Shown here: positions 32,055 to 40,745 of the stretch, in pieces
How the letters are laid out: each line of letters opens with the position of its first letter
Numbering within the stretch: the first letter of the stretch is position 1
Source of the DNA: Providencia sp. R33
GTDB lineage: Bacteria; Pseudomonadota; Gammaproteobacteria; Enterobacterales; Enterobacteriaceae
Assembly (NCBI RefSeq): GCF_019343475.1
Contig: NZ_CP072453.1
Span: 1,860,001 to 1,924,000, forward strand
Reading direction: 5' to 3'
DNA: 64,000 bases
Notes under the pieces: model-generated
The model's input: the letters and a program-made list of their open reading frames with translations, nothing else
Databases searched by the model: none
Told to the model about the DNA's origin: nothing
Program-made: the position numbers and the translations under genes

Positions 32055-33614
32055 TTAATCTTGCTCTTTTTTTGCATTAAGACCATATTCTCGGAGTTTA
32101 TTGGCTATTGCCGTATGCGAAATATCCAAACGTTTTGCTAATTTTCGCGTGCTCGGATAATCACGATATAAACGCGAAAGCACCGACGCTTCATAGCGTT
32201 TGGTTATTTCATCCAGAGAACCATTTAGTGAATCTAAAGCAAGCGTAGGCGCATTTACCACATCTGGCAATTGGATATTATCTGTATCTAAAGTGTTGCC
32301 TTCAAGTTGTGTTAACCCTTGATATAACACATTCCTTAATTGGCGAACATTTCCAGGCCAGTAATAGCTACTTAAATATTCAATTAATGACGGTGATAAT
32401 TTCGGTTCGGCGATATGTAATTCTTTAGAGAAGCTGGCAACAAACGTTTTCGTTAATGGTAGGAGGTCTTCTTTTCGGTCACGCAGAGGGGGGATAGTCA
32501 GAGTTAATACGTTTAAGCGATAATAAAGATCTTCCCTGAATTTTTTTTCTGCAACCAGCGCAGGGAGATTTTTCTGTGTGGCACAAATAACCCGCACATT
32601 CACTTTCACTTCACGTTCTTCACCAACACGTCTAAAAGTCCCATCATTTAAAAAACGAAGTAACTTAATCTGCATTTGTGGTGACATCTCGGCAATTTCA
32701 TCTAGTAATACTGTTCCACCATTGGCTTGTTCAAAAAATCCTTTTTTCCCTTCAACCGCATTTGGGTATGCCCCTGCAGCGTAGCCAAATAACTCACTTT
32801 CAACCACATCATCAGGCATTGAGGCACAGTTTAAGCCTAAGAATGGCTCTTTGCCCCTTGTACTGTGTAAATGGCACGCTTTGGCTAAAATATCTTTCCC
32901 CGTTCCCGTTTCACCTACCAATAGCAACGGTTCATCCAGCATTGCAATGCGTTTTGCACGCTCAACCACATTCGACATCATAGGGCTAACCGCGATGATT
33001 TGCTCAAACCCGCTATTATCCACCTCAGTCACTTGCTGACGTTGCTTATCCAAAACCGCCGCCGACTTGAGCAGTAAAACAGCACCTGTGCAATGTGATT
33101 TGCCTGTTTCATCAGCTAAAATAATCGGGGTGACCTGCATCAAATAATCTTGGCCTTTGATCACCACTTTTTCACTGTATAGCTCAGGGGATTCACGCTC
33201 AAACCAACGTACTAACCCACTGTTTCCAACTAATTGAGCAAACGTTTTTTCCCGTATCTTTGCTTCATCATAGCCAAATAATTGCAGTGTCATTGGGTTA
33301 ACCAATTCAATATTTAGCTTATTATCAATGGATAAAACAGCTTCAGGGAATGAATTCAGTAATGCCCATACTGCTTTGTGTTCACGCTCTGATGGCATAA
33401 AAAAGATACGGCGCACATCAATTACGCCATTAATTCGACGTATTTCAGCCATCAAAGAGCTAAATACTTGAAAATCGACAGGGGTAAAATTAAGGTAGAT
33501 GCGACGCTGTGGGGATATTTCAATCCCTTTAAGATCAATATTTTGCAGAACTAAAAGATCCAGCAATTCACGCGTTAAACCAATTCGGTCTTGGCAAGTC
33601 ACTTCGAGGCGCAT
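32055..33614 (-). CDS. tyrR: transcriptional regulator TyrR
   Basis: A 519-residue regulator of aromatic amino-acid genes. Domains in order: ACT (1-70), PAS (80-190), AAA+ ATPase (205-430; Walker A GETGTGKD at 234-241; LLDEIAEM) and a C-terminal helix-turn-helix STRKLAKRLDISHTAIANKLREYGL. It is collinear with E. coli TyrR (513 residues) except that it keeps GAYPNA at 281-286 where sigma-54 activators have GAFTGA; E. coli TyrR lacks this loop. An imperfect inverted repeat at 33679-33712 upstream may be an operator. Confidence 0.95.
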   Translation of the reverse strand: MRLEVTCQDRIGLTRELLDLLVLQNIDLKGIEISPQRRIYLNFTPVDFQVFSSLMAEIRRINGVIDVRRIFFMPSEREHKAVWALLNSFPEAVLSIDNKLNIELVNPMTLQLFGYDEAKIREKTFAQLVGNSGLVRWFERESPELYSEKVVIKGQDYLMQVTPIILADETGKSHCTGAVLLLKSAAVLDKQRQQVTEVDNSGFEQIIAVSPMMSNVVERAKRIAMLDEPLLLVGETGTGKDILAKACHLHSTRGKEPFLGLNCASMPDDVVESELFGYAAGAYPNAVEGKKGFFEQANGGTVLLDEIAEMSPQMQIKLLRFLNDGTFRRVGEEREVKVNVRVICATQKNLPALVAEKKFREDLYYRLNVLTLTIPPLRDRKEDLLPLTKTFVASFSKELHIAEPKLSPSLIEYLSSYYWPGNVRQLRNVLYQGLTQLEGNTLDTDNIQLPDVVNAPTLALDSLNGSLDEITKRYEASVLSRLYRDYPSTRKLAKRLDISHTAIANKLREYGLNAKKEQD

Positions 33615-33678
33615 GGAGGAAAACCTTATTAATGAAGTCGATTTAATGGGCGTATTTTAACGTTAATTGCGGTGAGAA

Positions 33679-33712
33679 GACAGTGTTTGTGTCACAAATT
33701 GTTGACACACTG
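33679..33712. promoter_or_regulatory. imperfect inverted repeat upstream of tyrR
   Basis: Arms ACAGTG...GTGTCA and TGACAC...ACTGT flank an 8-bp centre; the left arm carries 3 extra bases. It lies about 65 bp before tyrR, a candidate operator or promoter-associated hairpin. Confidence 0.35.
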
Positions 33713-33852
33713 TAACCCAGACAAGTTTGCCCGAATAAAACAACAACTTTAGACTGTTTTTCATTCATTTTAGGAGGGATAAATCGTAATATTAAGAAAT
33801 AATACTGCAAGGTGAGCAAAAACTGTCAACTCACCCTGCCATTAAAAATACC

Positions 33853-34908
33853 TTAACTTTTTGCTTTTTTATTTGGAATAACGTTCTTTAATTGGCCAAT
33901 TAACTGATGGCGAAAATCCGCCAACCGCGGCTTATTGTCAATCCAAGGTAATGGGCGGCACAGTTCCATGGCCTTAATCCCTAAGCGTGCCGTTAATAAT
34001 CCAGCCCCAATCCCTTGTGCTGCACGCGTCGATAGCCTCGCAGTAATATCCTGCGATAGCCAATCCATGCCAACTTCACGAATAAGCTCTGAAGCCCCCG
34101 CAAATGCAATATTTATCAATACCATACGAAATAAACGAATGCGGCTATAATAACCTAACTCAATGCCATAAATTGCCGCAATACGGTTAATCAAACGAAT
34201 ATTCCGCCAAGCAATAAATGCCATATCCACAATGGCTAACGGACTTACTGCGATCATTATGGCGGATTCAGCACTACAGCGGCTAATTTCTTTTCGTGCT
34301 TGTTCGTCAAGGATTGGCTGAACCATTTGGCTATATAACTCAACCACTTCGCGATCATTATGCGAGTCATGTAGCATACCTTGCCAACGTTGGACTGCGG
34401 GATGTTGCGTAGACAACGCTGACTGTTTCGCCAATTTCTCACAGAAGTCTTTCCCCTTCCCCATTCCATGGCTATGTAATAATTCACGAGCAAAATCACG
34501 TTCTTCAGCACGCTCACGCAGTTTATATAAGCGACGCCACTCACCCACGATAGAGCCAGCCCCTGCAATGACAATCAAGCCACCAGCTGATGCGGTACCT
34601 AAAGCGGTCCAATCTTGCGTGATCCATGATTGATGGATCCAAATACCCAATTGAGCAACTACGCTAACTGCAAAGATCCCCGCGGCAGTACCGATAAGCT
34701 TACGCCAAAAAGAGCGTTTGGGTTTTAGTGCTTCATTAATTAAGCTCTCAACTTCACCATCTTGAGCCTCTTGCTCTGCTTCTAATGTAACTGGGGTGAA
34801 GTTTTCAAACTCATGCTCGTCAAATACATGGGCTTGTCTTAGTTTCTCTGCATTTACATCAGTAATATCATCAACAAAATCAAGACGCTGTTTTATTGGT
34901 TCGCTCAT
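33853..34908 (-). CDS. ycjF: YcjF-like inner-membrane protein (DUF697)
   Basis: A 351-residue protein matching E. coli YcjF (353 residues). An acidic N-terminus precedes two membrane helices (FWRKLIGTAAGIFAVSVVAQLGIWI and GTASAGGLIVIAGAGSIVG) and a C-terminal DUF697 region with SAESAIMIAVSPLAIVDMAFIAWRNIRLINRIAAIYGIELGYYSRIRLF. It overlaps ycjX by 4 bp and belongs to the Psp-linked ycjXF pair; function is unknown but linked to envelope stress. Confidence 0.93.
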   Translation of the reverse strand: MSEPIKQRLDFVDDITDVNAEKLRQAHVFDEHEFENFTPVTLEAEQEAQDGEVESLINEALKPKRSFWRKLIGTAAGIFAVSVVAQLGIWIHQSWITQDWTALGTASAGGLIVIAGAGSIVGEWRRLYKLRERAEERDFARELLHSHGMGKGKDFCEKLAKQSALSTQHPAVQRWQGMLHDSHNDREVVELYSQMVQPILDEQARKEISRCSAESAIMIAVSPLAIVDMAFIAWRNIRLINRIAAIYGIELGYYSRIRLFRMVLINIAFAGASELIREVGMDWLSQDITARLSTRAAQGIGAGLLTARLGIKAMELCRPLPWIDNKPRLADFRHQLIGQLKNVIPNKKAKS

Positions 34909-36302
34909 TTTAATTTATCTCCCAACAAAAATTCTAACGCACTATCCATACGTATGTGGGGCAATGGCTGGTCAATCGGGGTTGGTTGTGGCCTAAAGTT
35001 TTCAAATTGAAAGCCTTGCTGTTGCCAAAATTGTTCAGTGGGTAAACGTTTTGGCACTTCCCCTGGGTAGAACGTCAATGGCTGCCCATCACTTAATCGG
35101 TCACCTTTCAACGCAGGTAGCTTCTCCCCTTTATAATCCACAATGCCACTTTTGGTTGCTTGAATAGAAGCAAGGCCCATACAATCCATGCTAATGCCTT
35201 CAAAGGCGGCATGCTGCCAAGCTTCTTGCACCAATTGTTGCAGCAAAGACACTAAGTTAGCGTGTTGATCTGGGGTGACATGGTCAGATTTACTGGCAGC
35301 AAATAATAACTTATCAATACATGGAGAGAATAAACGCCTCAGTAACGTACGTTTGCCATAATGGAAGCTACGCATCAATTGCGTTAGCGCCATACGCATA
35401 TCATTAAACGCTTCAGGCCCACTATTTAATGGTTGCAAGCAATCAACCAGTACAATTTGGCGATCAAACCGCTGAAAATAATCGCGATAAAACCCTTTCA
35501 CCACATGTTCGCAGTAATATTGATAACGCTGTTGTAATGCACCAAAGTTAGTGTTTTTCCCTGCTTGTGCTAAGGCTTTTGCCCCATATTTTGCAACATT
35601 TGGCCAAGGAAAAAACTGTAAAGCAGGTGCGCCATCTAATTCTGCGGGTAAAACAAAACGCCCTGGCTGAATAAAATGTTGCCCTTGCGCTTTGCATTCA
35701 ATTAAATACTGCGTATACGCTTTCGAAATTTCAGCCAGTACATTTTCATCAACGGGTGCTAATGGGTCGCACTTTTCACATAGGCTTAACCAATGCTGGG
35801 CTAAATTTGCCCTCTCCCCCTTAATGAGGGTATTCATTTGCTCTGACCAATCGATAAAACTGAGATCGAGCATCGGTAAATCCAGTAGCCATTCCCCGGG
35901 GTAATCAACAATTTCTAGATATAAGGATGAGTTATCAACAAAATGGCGTAAAAAGGAGTCATCAGAGCGATAGTGTAACTTTAAGCGAATTTCACTCACA
36001 CCACGGGTTGGTGTTGGCCACTCTGGGGGCTGCCCATACAAGGATGCAATTCCTTCATCATAAGCAAAGCGCGGTACCGATAGATCACGATGAGGAATAC
36101 GTTTTACACCCAGTAACCGCTTGTCCCTTGCCGCTGAAAAAAGAGGTAAACGCGCCCCTGTATTCACATTTAATAACTGATTAACCAACGAAGTAATAAA
36201 CGCGGTTTTACCGCTGCGACTTAGCCCCGTTACTGCCAGTCTGACATGGCGATCAACACTTCGGTTCATCAAATCCGTCAATTCATTTTGCAGGCGTTTC
36301 AT
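34905..36302 (-). CDS. ycjX: YcjX-like P-loop NTPase
   Basis: A 465-residue protein, identical in length to E. coli YcjX. The P-loop is TGLSRSGKTAFITSLVNQLL near residue 30; LEIVDYPGEWLLDLPML resembles a switch region. I chose the ATG at 36302 (MKRLQNELTDLMNR) since GGAGG lies just upstream and the E. coli protein starts MKRLQ; the longer frame to 36323 is not supported. YcjX is a cytoplasmic partner of the Psp response of unknown biochemical role. Confidence 0.95.
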   Translation of the reverse strand: MKRLQNELTDLMNRSVDRHVRLAVTGLSRSGKTAFITSLVNQLLNVNTGARLPLFSAARDKRLLGVKRIPHRDLSVPRFAYDEGIASLYGQPPEWPTPTRGVSEIRLKLHYRSDDSFLRHFVDNSSLYLEIVDYPGEWLLDLPMLDLSFIDWSEQMNTLIKGERANLAQHWLSLCEKCDPLAPVDENVLAEISKAYTQYLIECKAQGQHFIQPGRFVLPAELDGAPALQFFPWPNVAKYGAKALAQAGKNTNFGALQQRYQYYCEHVVKGFYRDYFQRFDRQIVLVDCLQPLNSGPEAFNDMRMALTQLMRSFHYGKRTLLRRLFSPCIDKLLFAASKSDHVTPDQHANLVSLLQQLVQEAWQHAAFEGISMDCMGLASIQATKSGIVDYKGEKLPALKGDRLSDGQPLTFYPGEVPKRLPTEQFWQQQGFQFENFRPQPTPIDQPLPHIRMDSALEFLLGDKLK

Positions 36303-36385
36303 GCTCCTCCCGAGACTTACCATTAGTAATTACGCTTAATCTTACTCGTTATTTTGCGCAATAATTTGGCATAAAACAAACTGTA

Positions 36386-36565
36386 TTAGCTTAAACGCTT
36401 GATGAGTATGTTAATTATCCATTTACTGCTCAACAATTTAATGACTCTTCCCACAAGACCTGCGGGCCCATAGGTGAGTAAAAACACAAAAAGAAGTTTA
36501 ATTGCTTTCGCTAAAATACGTTGTTTTGCATATTTTTTAATTCGCTGATGCGGTATTTTCGGCAT
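36386..36565 (-). CDS. pspD: phage shock protein PspD
   Basis: A 59-residue protein, shorter than E. coli PspD (73). LLFVFLLTYGPAGLVGRVIKLLSSKW matches the hydrophobic core of E. coli PspD with its RYGPAG-type motif. I chose the ATG at 36565, with GGAG eight bases upstream; a GTG three codons earlier is also possible. It is the fourth psp gene, 85 bp after pspC, and probably a membrane-associated accessory. Confidence 0.85.
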   Translation of the reverse strand: MPKIPHQRIKKYAKQRILAKAIKLLFVFLLTYGPAGLVGRVIKLLSSKWIINILIKRLS

Positions 36566-36650
36566 ATTGCACACTCCTACTCCTTATACACAAAAAACAA
36601 AAGGGATTTGGCCAAAACCTAACCCCTTCTCTGTGATGGCTATGCAATGA

Positions 36651-37007
36651 TTATAAATCGCGGAATTTACTGTTTACGGTATATGTGTCTGAAGTAACAT
36701 AACGCTCGATTTGGCGTAGTTTCATTTCACCTGATTTCAATTGCATATCGATTTGATTGATCAAGCTGCTTACTTCAGGCCCAATATCTTGCTCACTTCG
36801 ATACCCACTCGGTGCGGTTTCCACCACAAAACACATAACAATATACAGAATTAGTGTGATACCAAAGCTCATAAATAAAGCCAAAACGGCTAATGCCCTG
36901 ACCAAAGCTACGGGTAATTCTAAATATTCCGCAATACCAGAACATACACCACCAAACACACGTCTGTCTGACAAACGGTAAAGTTTACGGTTGCGAAATT
37001 GAGTCAT
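36651..37007 (-). CDS. pspC: phage shock protein PspC
   Basis: A 118-residue inner-membrane protein of the PspC family: FRNRKLYRLSDRRVFGGVCSGIAEYLELPVALVRALAVLALFMSFGITLILYIVMCFVVE, an amphipathic segment then membrane helices. The C-terminal tail is cytoplasmic or periplasmic and charged. PspC with PspB senses membrane stress and draws PspA away from PspF. The ATG at 37007 shares one base with the pspB stop; GGAGG lies eight bases upstream. Confidence 0.95.
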   Translation of the reverse strand: MTQFRNRKLYRLSDRRVFGGVCSGIAEYLELPVALVRALAVLALFMSFGITLILYIVMCFVVETAPSGYRSEQDIGPEVSSLINQIDMQLKSGEMKLRQIERYVTSDTYTVNSKFRDL

Positions 37008-37240
37008 TATTTTTGCCTCCAATTCGGGTGTTCTGCATCCAAAATATCTTCAAGCGTCTTAATACGTTGCTGCATACGTGAAGCTTGCTCAGCTAATTGC
37101 ATTAAACGCTGCACTTCATTTTCGGTTAGCTGGCTCCCCTGTCCGTTATTTTTTTTGCTGTAGTGCAACCACAACCAAACAGGCAGAACAAAAATAACAA
37201 AAATGATTAATACGAGAGACAGTAAAACGTAGCCCATCAC
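37007..37240 (-). CDS. pspB: phage shock protein PspB
   Basis: A 77-residue protein: one N-terminal membrane helix (YVLLSLVLIIFVIFVLPVWLWLHY) and a cytoplasmic coiled-coil tail (LMQLAEQASRMQQRIKTLEDILDAEHPNWR). This is the standard PspB form. It acts with PspC as membrane-stress sensor. Its stop overlaps the pspC start by one base. A 12-bp hairpin separates it from pspA. Confidence 0.95.
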   Translation of the reverse strand: MMGYVLLSLVLIIFVIFVLPVWLWLHYSKKNNGQGSQLTENEVQRLMQLAEQASRMQQRIKTLEDILDAEHPNWRQK

Positions 37241-37266
37241 ATTTCCTTATCAATATGGTTAGTCTA

Positions 37267-37301
37267 TTTGCCACTCTGGCACAAACCATCAGAGTGGCAA
37301 A
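37267..37301 (-). repeat. 12-bp hairpin between pspA and pspB
   Basis: Perfect inverted repeat TTTGCCACTCTG (37267-37278) and CAGAGTGGCAAA (37290-37301) in the pspA-pspB gap, with no T-run. It may stabilise pspA mRNA or partly terminate, giving more PspA than PspB/C. Confidence 0.6.
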
Positions 37302-37307
37302 ATACAA

Positions 37308-37973
37308 TTACTGATCTTTATTAATTTTAGCTTTAAGTGCCGCTAATTGCGCACTAATTTCGTCGTCGGCTTTAAGTTCCGCAAATTGCTGATCCAGCGA
37401 TTTTTGCTTACCAATACCGTAACTTTGCGCTTCACCTTCCATGTGGTCAATACGGCGTTCAAATTGCTCAAAACGCGCCATCGCTTCATCCATCTTACCG
37501 CTGTCTAATTGGCGACGAACATTACGGCTAGATTGTGCGGCTTCCATACGAACCACCATAGATTGCTGTTTCGCACGTGTTTCTTGCAATTTGTTTTCTA
37601 ATTCTGAAATTTCGCCTTTTAAGCGAGTCAATGTTTCATCAACAATAATCAGTTCATGCTTTAAAGTATCAACCATCGCGCTAACTTTTTGTTTTTCAAT
37701 TAAAGCCGCACGCGCTAAATCTTCTTTATCTTTAACTAGCGCTAACTCCGCCTTTTCTTGCCAGTCAGCAACTTGTTTTTCGCCCATTTCGATACGGCGT
37801 TCTAAGCCTTTTTTCTCTGCTAAAGTGCGCGCAGAGGTTGAGCGAATTTCAACTAACATGTCTTCCATTTCCTGAATCATCAGGCGGATCATTTTTTGCG
37901 GATCTTCAGCTTTATCTAACAGTGAAGCGATATTTGCATTAATGATGTCGGCAAAACGTGAAAAAATACCCAT
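37308..37973 (-). CDS. pspA: phage shock protein PspA
   Basis: A 221-residue PspA/Vipp1 (IM30, bacterial ESCRT-III-like) protein, helical throughout: MGIFSRFADIINANIASLLDKAEDPQKMIRLMIQEMEDMLVEIRSTSARTLAEKK opens it, followed by long coiled coils. It inhibits PspF at rest and forms membrane-repair scaffolds in stress. It is the first gene of pspABCD, expressed from a sigma-54 promoter about 150 bp upstream, and divergent from pspF. Confidence 0.97.
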   Translation of the reverse strand: MGIFSRFADIINANIASLLDKAEDPQKMIRLMIQEMEDMLVEIRSTSARTLAEKKGLERRIEMGEKQVADWQEKAELALVKDKEDLARAALIEKQKVSAMVDTLKHELIIVDETLTRLKGEISELENKLQETRAKQQSMVVRMEAAQSSRNVRRQLDSGKMDEAMARFEQFERRIDHMEGEAQSYGIGKQKSLDQQFAELKADDEISAQLAALKAKINKDQ

Positions 37974-38122
37974 TATTCATTTCCTCTTGATGGATTTATC
38001 ATTTCTGTAGCGCCTGACCTGATGTGGCTTCCAGCCAATCTGACGCTCCATAAGTGAAACAATTTATTTTATAGTCTTCAATCTTTGGTACATCTTTCTT
38101 ACCCAACTCTTAATTCAAATAT

Positions 38123-38138
38123 TGCAATCAGCGTGCCA
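38123..38138 (-). promoter_or_regulatory. sigma-54 promoter of pspABCD
   Basis: On the minus strand TGGCACGCTGATTGCA matches the sigma-54 consensus TGGCACG-N4-TTGCA perfectly. Transcription should start near 38112. Confidence 0.93.
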
Positions 38139-38155
38139 ACTTTTTAAATTTTAAA

Positions 38156-38168
38156 TAATGAATTGATT
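38156..38168 (-). promoter_or_regulatory. IHF site in psp control region
   Basis: On the minus strand AATCAATTCATTA matches the IHF consensus WATCAA-N4-TTR fully. It lies between the sigma-54 promoter and the PspF upstream region, where IHF bends DNA in E. coli. Confidence 0.75.
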
Positions 38169-38260
38169 TTATTAAGTTTAATAAATCATCTTTACAACAA
38201 GTAAGTTTCGTTTATAGTTAACCAATCGGTCAAAAAGGCCAACCATTGGTAAATTTAACC

Positions 38261-39274
38261 ATGAAAAACACTAACGATACGATCCTCGGTGTATCCAGTA
38301 ATTTTTTAGATGTACTTGAACAAACATCCGAGCTAGCCCAATTAAACAAACCCGTACTCGTGATTGGTGAACGTGGTACAGGTAAAGAATTAATTGCAGA
38401 CCGCTTGCATTACCTTTCACCCCGTTGGCAAGAAGCCTTTATCTCTCTCAATTGCAGCGGACTCAATGAGAATTTGCTGGATTCTGAACTATTTGGTCAC
38501 GAGGCGGGGTCATTTACTGGTGCACAAAAACGGCATCAAGGTCGTTTTGAGCGAGCAGATAAGGGATCGCTGTTTCTTGATGAGCTGGCTACCGCGCCGA
38601 TGTCAGTGCAAGAAAAGCTATTAAGAGTTATCGAATACGGCGAATTAGAGCGTGTGGGTGGCAGCCAATCTTTGCGAGTGGATGTCCGTTTAATTTGTGC
38701 TACGAATGCTAATTTACCTGAACTTGCCAAGCAAGGTCGCTTCCGTGCCGATTTACTAGATAGGCTGGCATTTGATGTGATCCGTATCCCGCCTTTACGT
38801 GAACGCCAACCAGATATTTTATTGTTGGCTGAGCACTTCGCCATTTTAATGTGTGGGGAGCTAAAACGTTCGCATTTTACAGGGTTTACGGCTGATGCTG
38901 AGCAGGCTTTACTGCAATATCCTTGGCCAGGAAATGTACGGGAACTAAAAAATGTCATTGAGCGTTCGGTTTACCGTCACAACAATCAAACAACCCCAGT
39001 AAATACAATTATTTTCAACCCGTTTGGCGAAAAGCTGGCTGAGTTACATGAAGCCACTACTAGCAAGATTGAAGGTATGCCTTCACATAGCACCCTACCC
39101 GCGTTACCTTGTGATTTGAGACAATGGCAGCAACAAACTGAAAAACAACTGCTCGAAAGTGCTCTCGTTATGAGTCACTATAATCAGCGAAAAGCCGCAC
39201 AATCCCTATCCCTTAGCTATGACCAATTACGTGGATTGGTCAAAAAACATCAAATTACCATTGATAATGAATAA
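38261..39274 (+). CDS. pspF: psp operon activator PspF
   Basis: A 337-residue sigma-54 activator without a receiver domain. Walker A is GERGTGKE (36-43), the sigma-54 contact loop is GSFTGA (83-88; E. coli has GAFTGA), LFLDELATAP is Walker B, and a C-terminal FIS-type helix-turn-helix closes it (YNQRKAAQSLSLSYDQLRGLVKKH). The ATG at 38261 aligns with the E. coli start; a TTG at 38246 has a better-placed AAGG and may also be used. It is divergent from pspA and likely autoregulated. Confidence 0.95.
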   Translation: MKNTNDTILGVSSNFLDVLEQTSELAQLNKPVLVIGERGTGKELIADRLHYLSPRWQEAFISLNCSGLNENLLDSELFGHEAGSFTGAQKRHQGRFERADKGSLFLDELATAPMSVQEKLLRVIEYGELERVGGSQSLRVDVRLICATNANLPELAKQGRFRADLLDRLAFDVIRIPPLRERQPDILLLAEHFAILMCGELKRSHFTGFTADAEQALLQYPWPGNVRELKNVIERSVYRHNNQTTPVNTIIFNPFGEKLAELHEATTSKIEGMPSHSTLPALPCDLRQWQQQTEKQLLESALVMSHYNQRKAAQSLSLSYDQLRGLVKKHQITIDNE

Positions 39275-39276
39275 AT

Positions 39277-39312
39277 ATACTCAAGCAATATTCACCCATA
39301 TTGCTTGAGTAT
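39277..39312 (+). terminator. 14-bp hairpin after pspF
   Basis: Perfect stem ATACTCAAGCAATA (39277-39290) and TATTGCTTGAGTAT (39299-39312) starting 2 bp after the stop. The T-run is poor, but the stem is long. Confidence 0.7.
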
Positions 39313-39787
39313 CTTCTCCGCTTTTATTTAAATAGTTTTTGACCTACTATTTTTTCTTACTAAATATTTCAGCTCAATGAGTCCTTTCATTAAAATACTT
39401 ACGTATTTACTCATAATAACAAATCATTGCCCGATATTTATTGCAAAATAATTGTTATTTTTTAAATTAACGCCTTAATTTAATATATACAAACCATATA
39501 ACCCAGAAAATCAAACCCATTGACCAAATTAAAATTTACGTTAAAAATCAACACCAAGAAAAAACAAAAAGATTGATAAGTTTATTTATATAAAATCATT
39601 TCATTCAGATGGCTTATCATTTTATTTATCAGCATTCGTGGAAAATAAAAAATAAACATATAGAGGGTAAAACACGTTTCTGGCCATTATTATTTCTTTT
39701 TTACACATTGTCATAATTCACCACAATGAAAAATATATTTATGTGATATTTATATTGGCATGATGGCTATAGCACAAGGAGCTTATT
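39313..39787. other. AT-rich intergenic region
   Basis: About 475 bp between pspF and the secreted protein at 39788. Long AT-rich runs; no ORF with a ribosome site and no further hairpin with a T-run was seen. The promoter of the downstream gene must lie near the 3' end. Confidence 0.4.
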
Positions 39788-40393
39788 ATGAGAAAAATAA
39801 ACATATTGGCTATCCCTTTGTTGCTCTCAGGGGTATCGATGGTAACTCACGCAGAATCATTGATGCGCACATTTAGCTATTGTGATGCTTCTTTTTTTAA
39901 TAAAGTTAAGGAGTATCCTGTACTTCAAGATATCTCTAACACCTTAAAAAACACCACGTTTAATGATGGCATACAACTTTCTGTTGATCTTGATTTTTCC
40001 CCAACAGGTATTATCACCTTTAACCGTTTTTTTGTTAGCCACAGTGACTTTGATAAGTATGATAATTTTACTTATATGGGCATGCGTGGGCAGTACTACT
40101 TTTGGGGATTTGAAACAAAGCAAAGTTTTGACGAAGTTATCCAGCACACATTGACAAAAATTAGCATTCTTAAGATTGGTAAGAGCTATATTTACGCCCC
40201 GATGATCCGGCATAATTTAAAAGATAAATGGATATTTAATGAATACGCGGCTCAAAATTATAGTTTAGAGCCCTATGCTGCTGAAAAAATGATGATTATT
40301 GAAAAGGATGAACAACGTGGTGTTGTCCGTTTTTTATGTACACTGCGAGGTAATGTTACTAAAGAAGATCTAAAATTTGTTGGTTTAGAATGA
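39788..40393 (+). CDS. secreted hypothetical protein
   Basis: A 201-residue protein with a signal peptide (MRKINILAIPLLLSGVSMVTHA) and a mature domain rich in aromatic residues (FSPTGIITFNRFFVSHSDFDKYDNFTYMGMRGQYYFWGFETKQSFDEV) with two cysteines. AAGGAG lies eight bases before the ATG. It is AT-rich, flanked by AT-rich DNA, and no family is recognised; possibly acquired. The RyhB copy 2 terminator is convergent, 31 bp downstream. Confidence 0.65.
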   Translation: MRKINILAIPLLLSGVSMVTHAESLMRTFSYCDASFFNKVKEYPVLQDISNTLKNTTFNDGIQLSVDLDFSPTGIITFNRFFVSHSDFDKYDNFTYMGMRGQYYFWGFETKQSFDEVIQHTLTKISILKIGKSYIYAPMIRHNLKDKWIFNEYAAQNYSLEPYAAEKMMIIEKDEQRGVVRFLCTLRGNVTKEDLKFVGLE

Positions 40394-40423
40394 CAAGTAC
40401 ACTTTGTGCGCTAAAAAATAAAT

Positions 40424-40502
40424 AAAAAAAAGCCAGCACCCAAGCTGGCTATCAAATAAAACACTGGAAGCAATGTGAGCAATGTCATGCCTGTCGACAT
40501 AA
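40424..40502 (-). ncRNA. ryhB: RyhB small RNA, copy 2
   Basis: On the minus strand the 24-nt RyhB core (40486 down to 40463; GACATTGCTCACATTGC then TTCCAGT) is identical to copy 1. It is followed by a terminator with stem AGCCAGC/GCTGGCT (40431-40450) and T-run, much like the E. coli RyhB terminator. Upstream TTGTCA and GTATAT with a 17-bp spacer may be the promoter, overlapping a Fur-like site. The 5' end near 40502 is estimated; the RNA looks shorter than copy 1. It lies between the secreted protein gene and sapA. Confidence 0.85.
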
Positions 40503-40522
40503 GTATATACTTAAGTGACAAA

Positions 40523-40541
40523 ACGAATGACAATAGTTATC
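40523..40541. promoter_or_regulatory. Fur-like box of ryhB copy 2
   Basis: On the minus strand GATAACTATTGTCATTCGT matches the Fur consensus at about 12 of 19 positions, weaker than the copy 1 box. Its position just upstream of the sRNA promoter suits Fur control. Confidence 0.45.
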
Positions 40542-40745
40542 AGTGTCATTTGTAAAGTTTTTTAATGAGATTCTTTCTCATTAAGACATACTTCAATGAT
40601 AAACCTAATAATTTAACTTTAATAAATTATATCCCTTACCATTACTGACTGTTTTTTGGGCAATTATTGACTCAAATTTTGCTTATACCCAGAACGCCCT
40701 TTTTTGCGCTACAATAGGTCAATTCAGGTTAACGATATCAATGTA

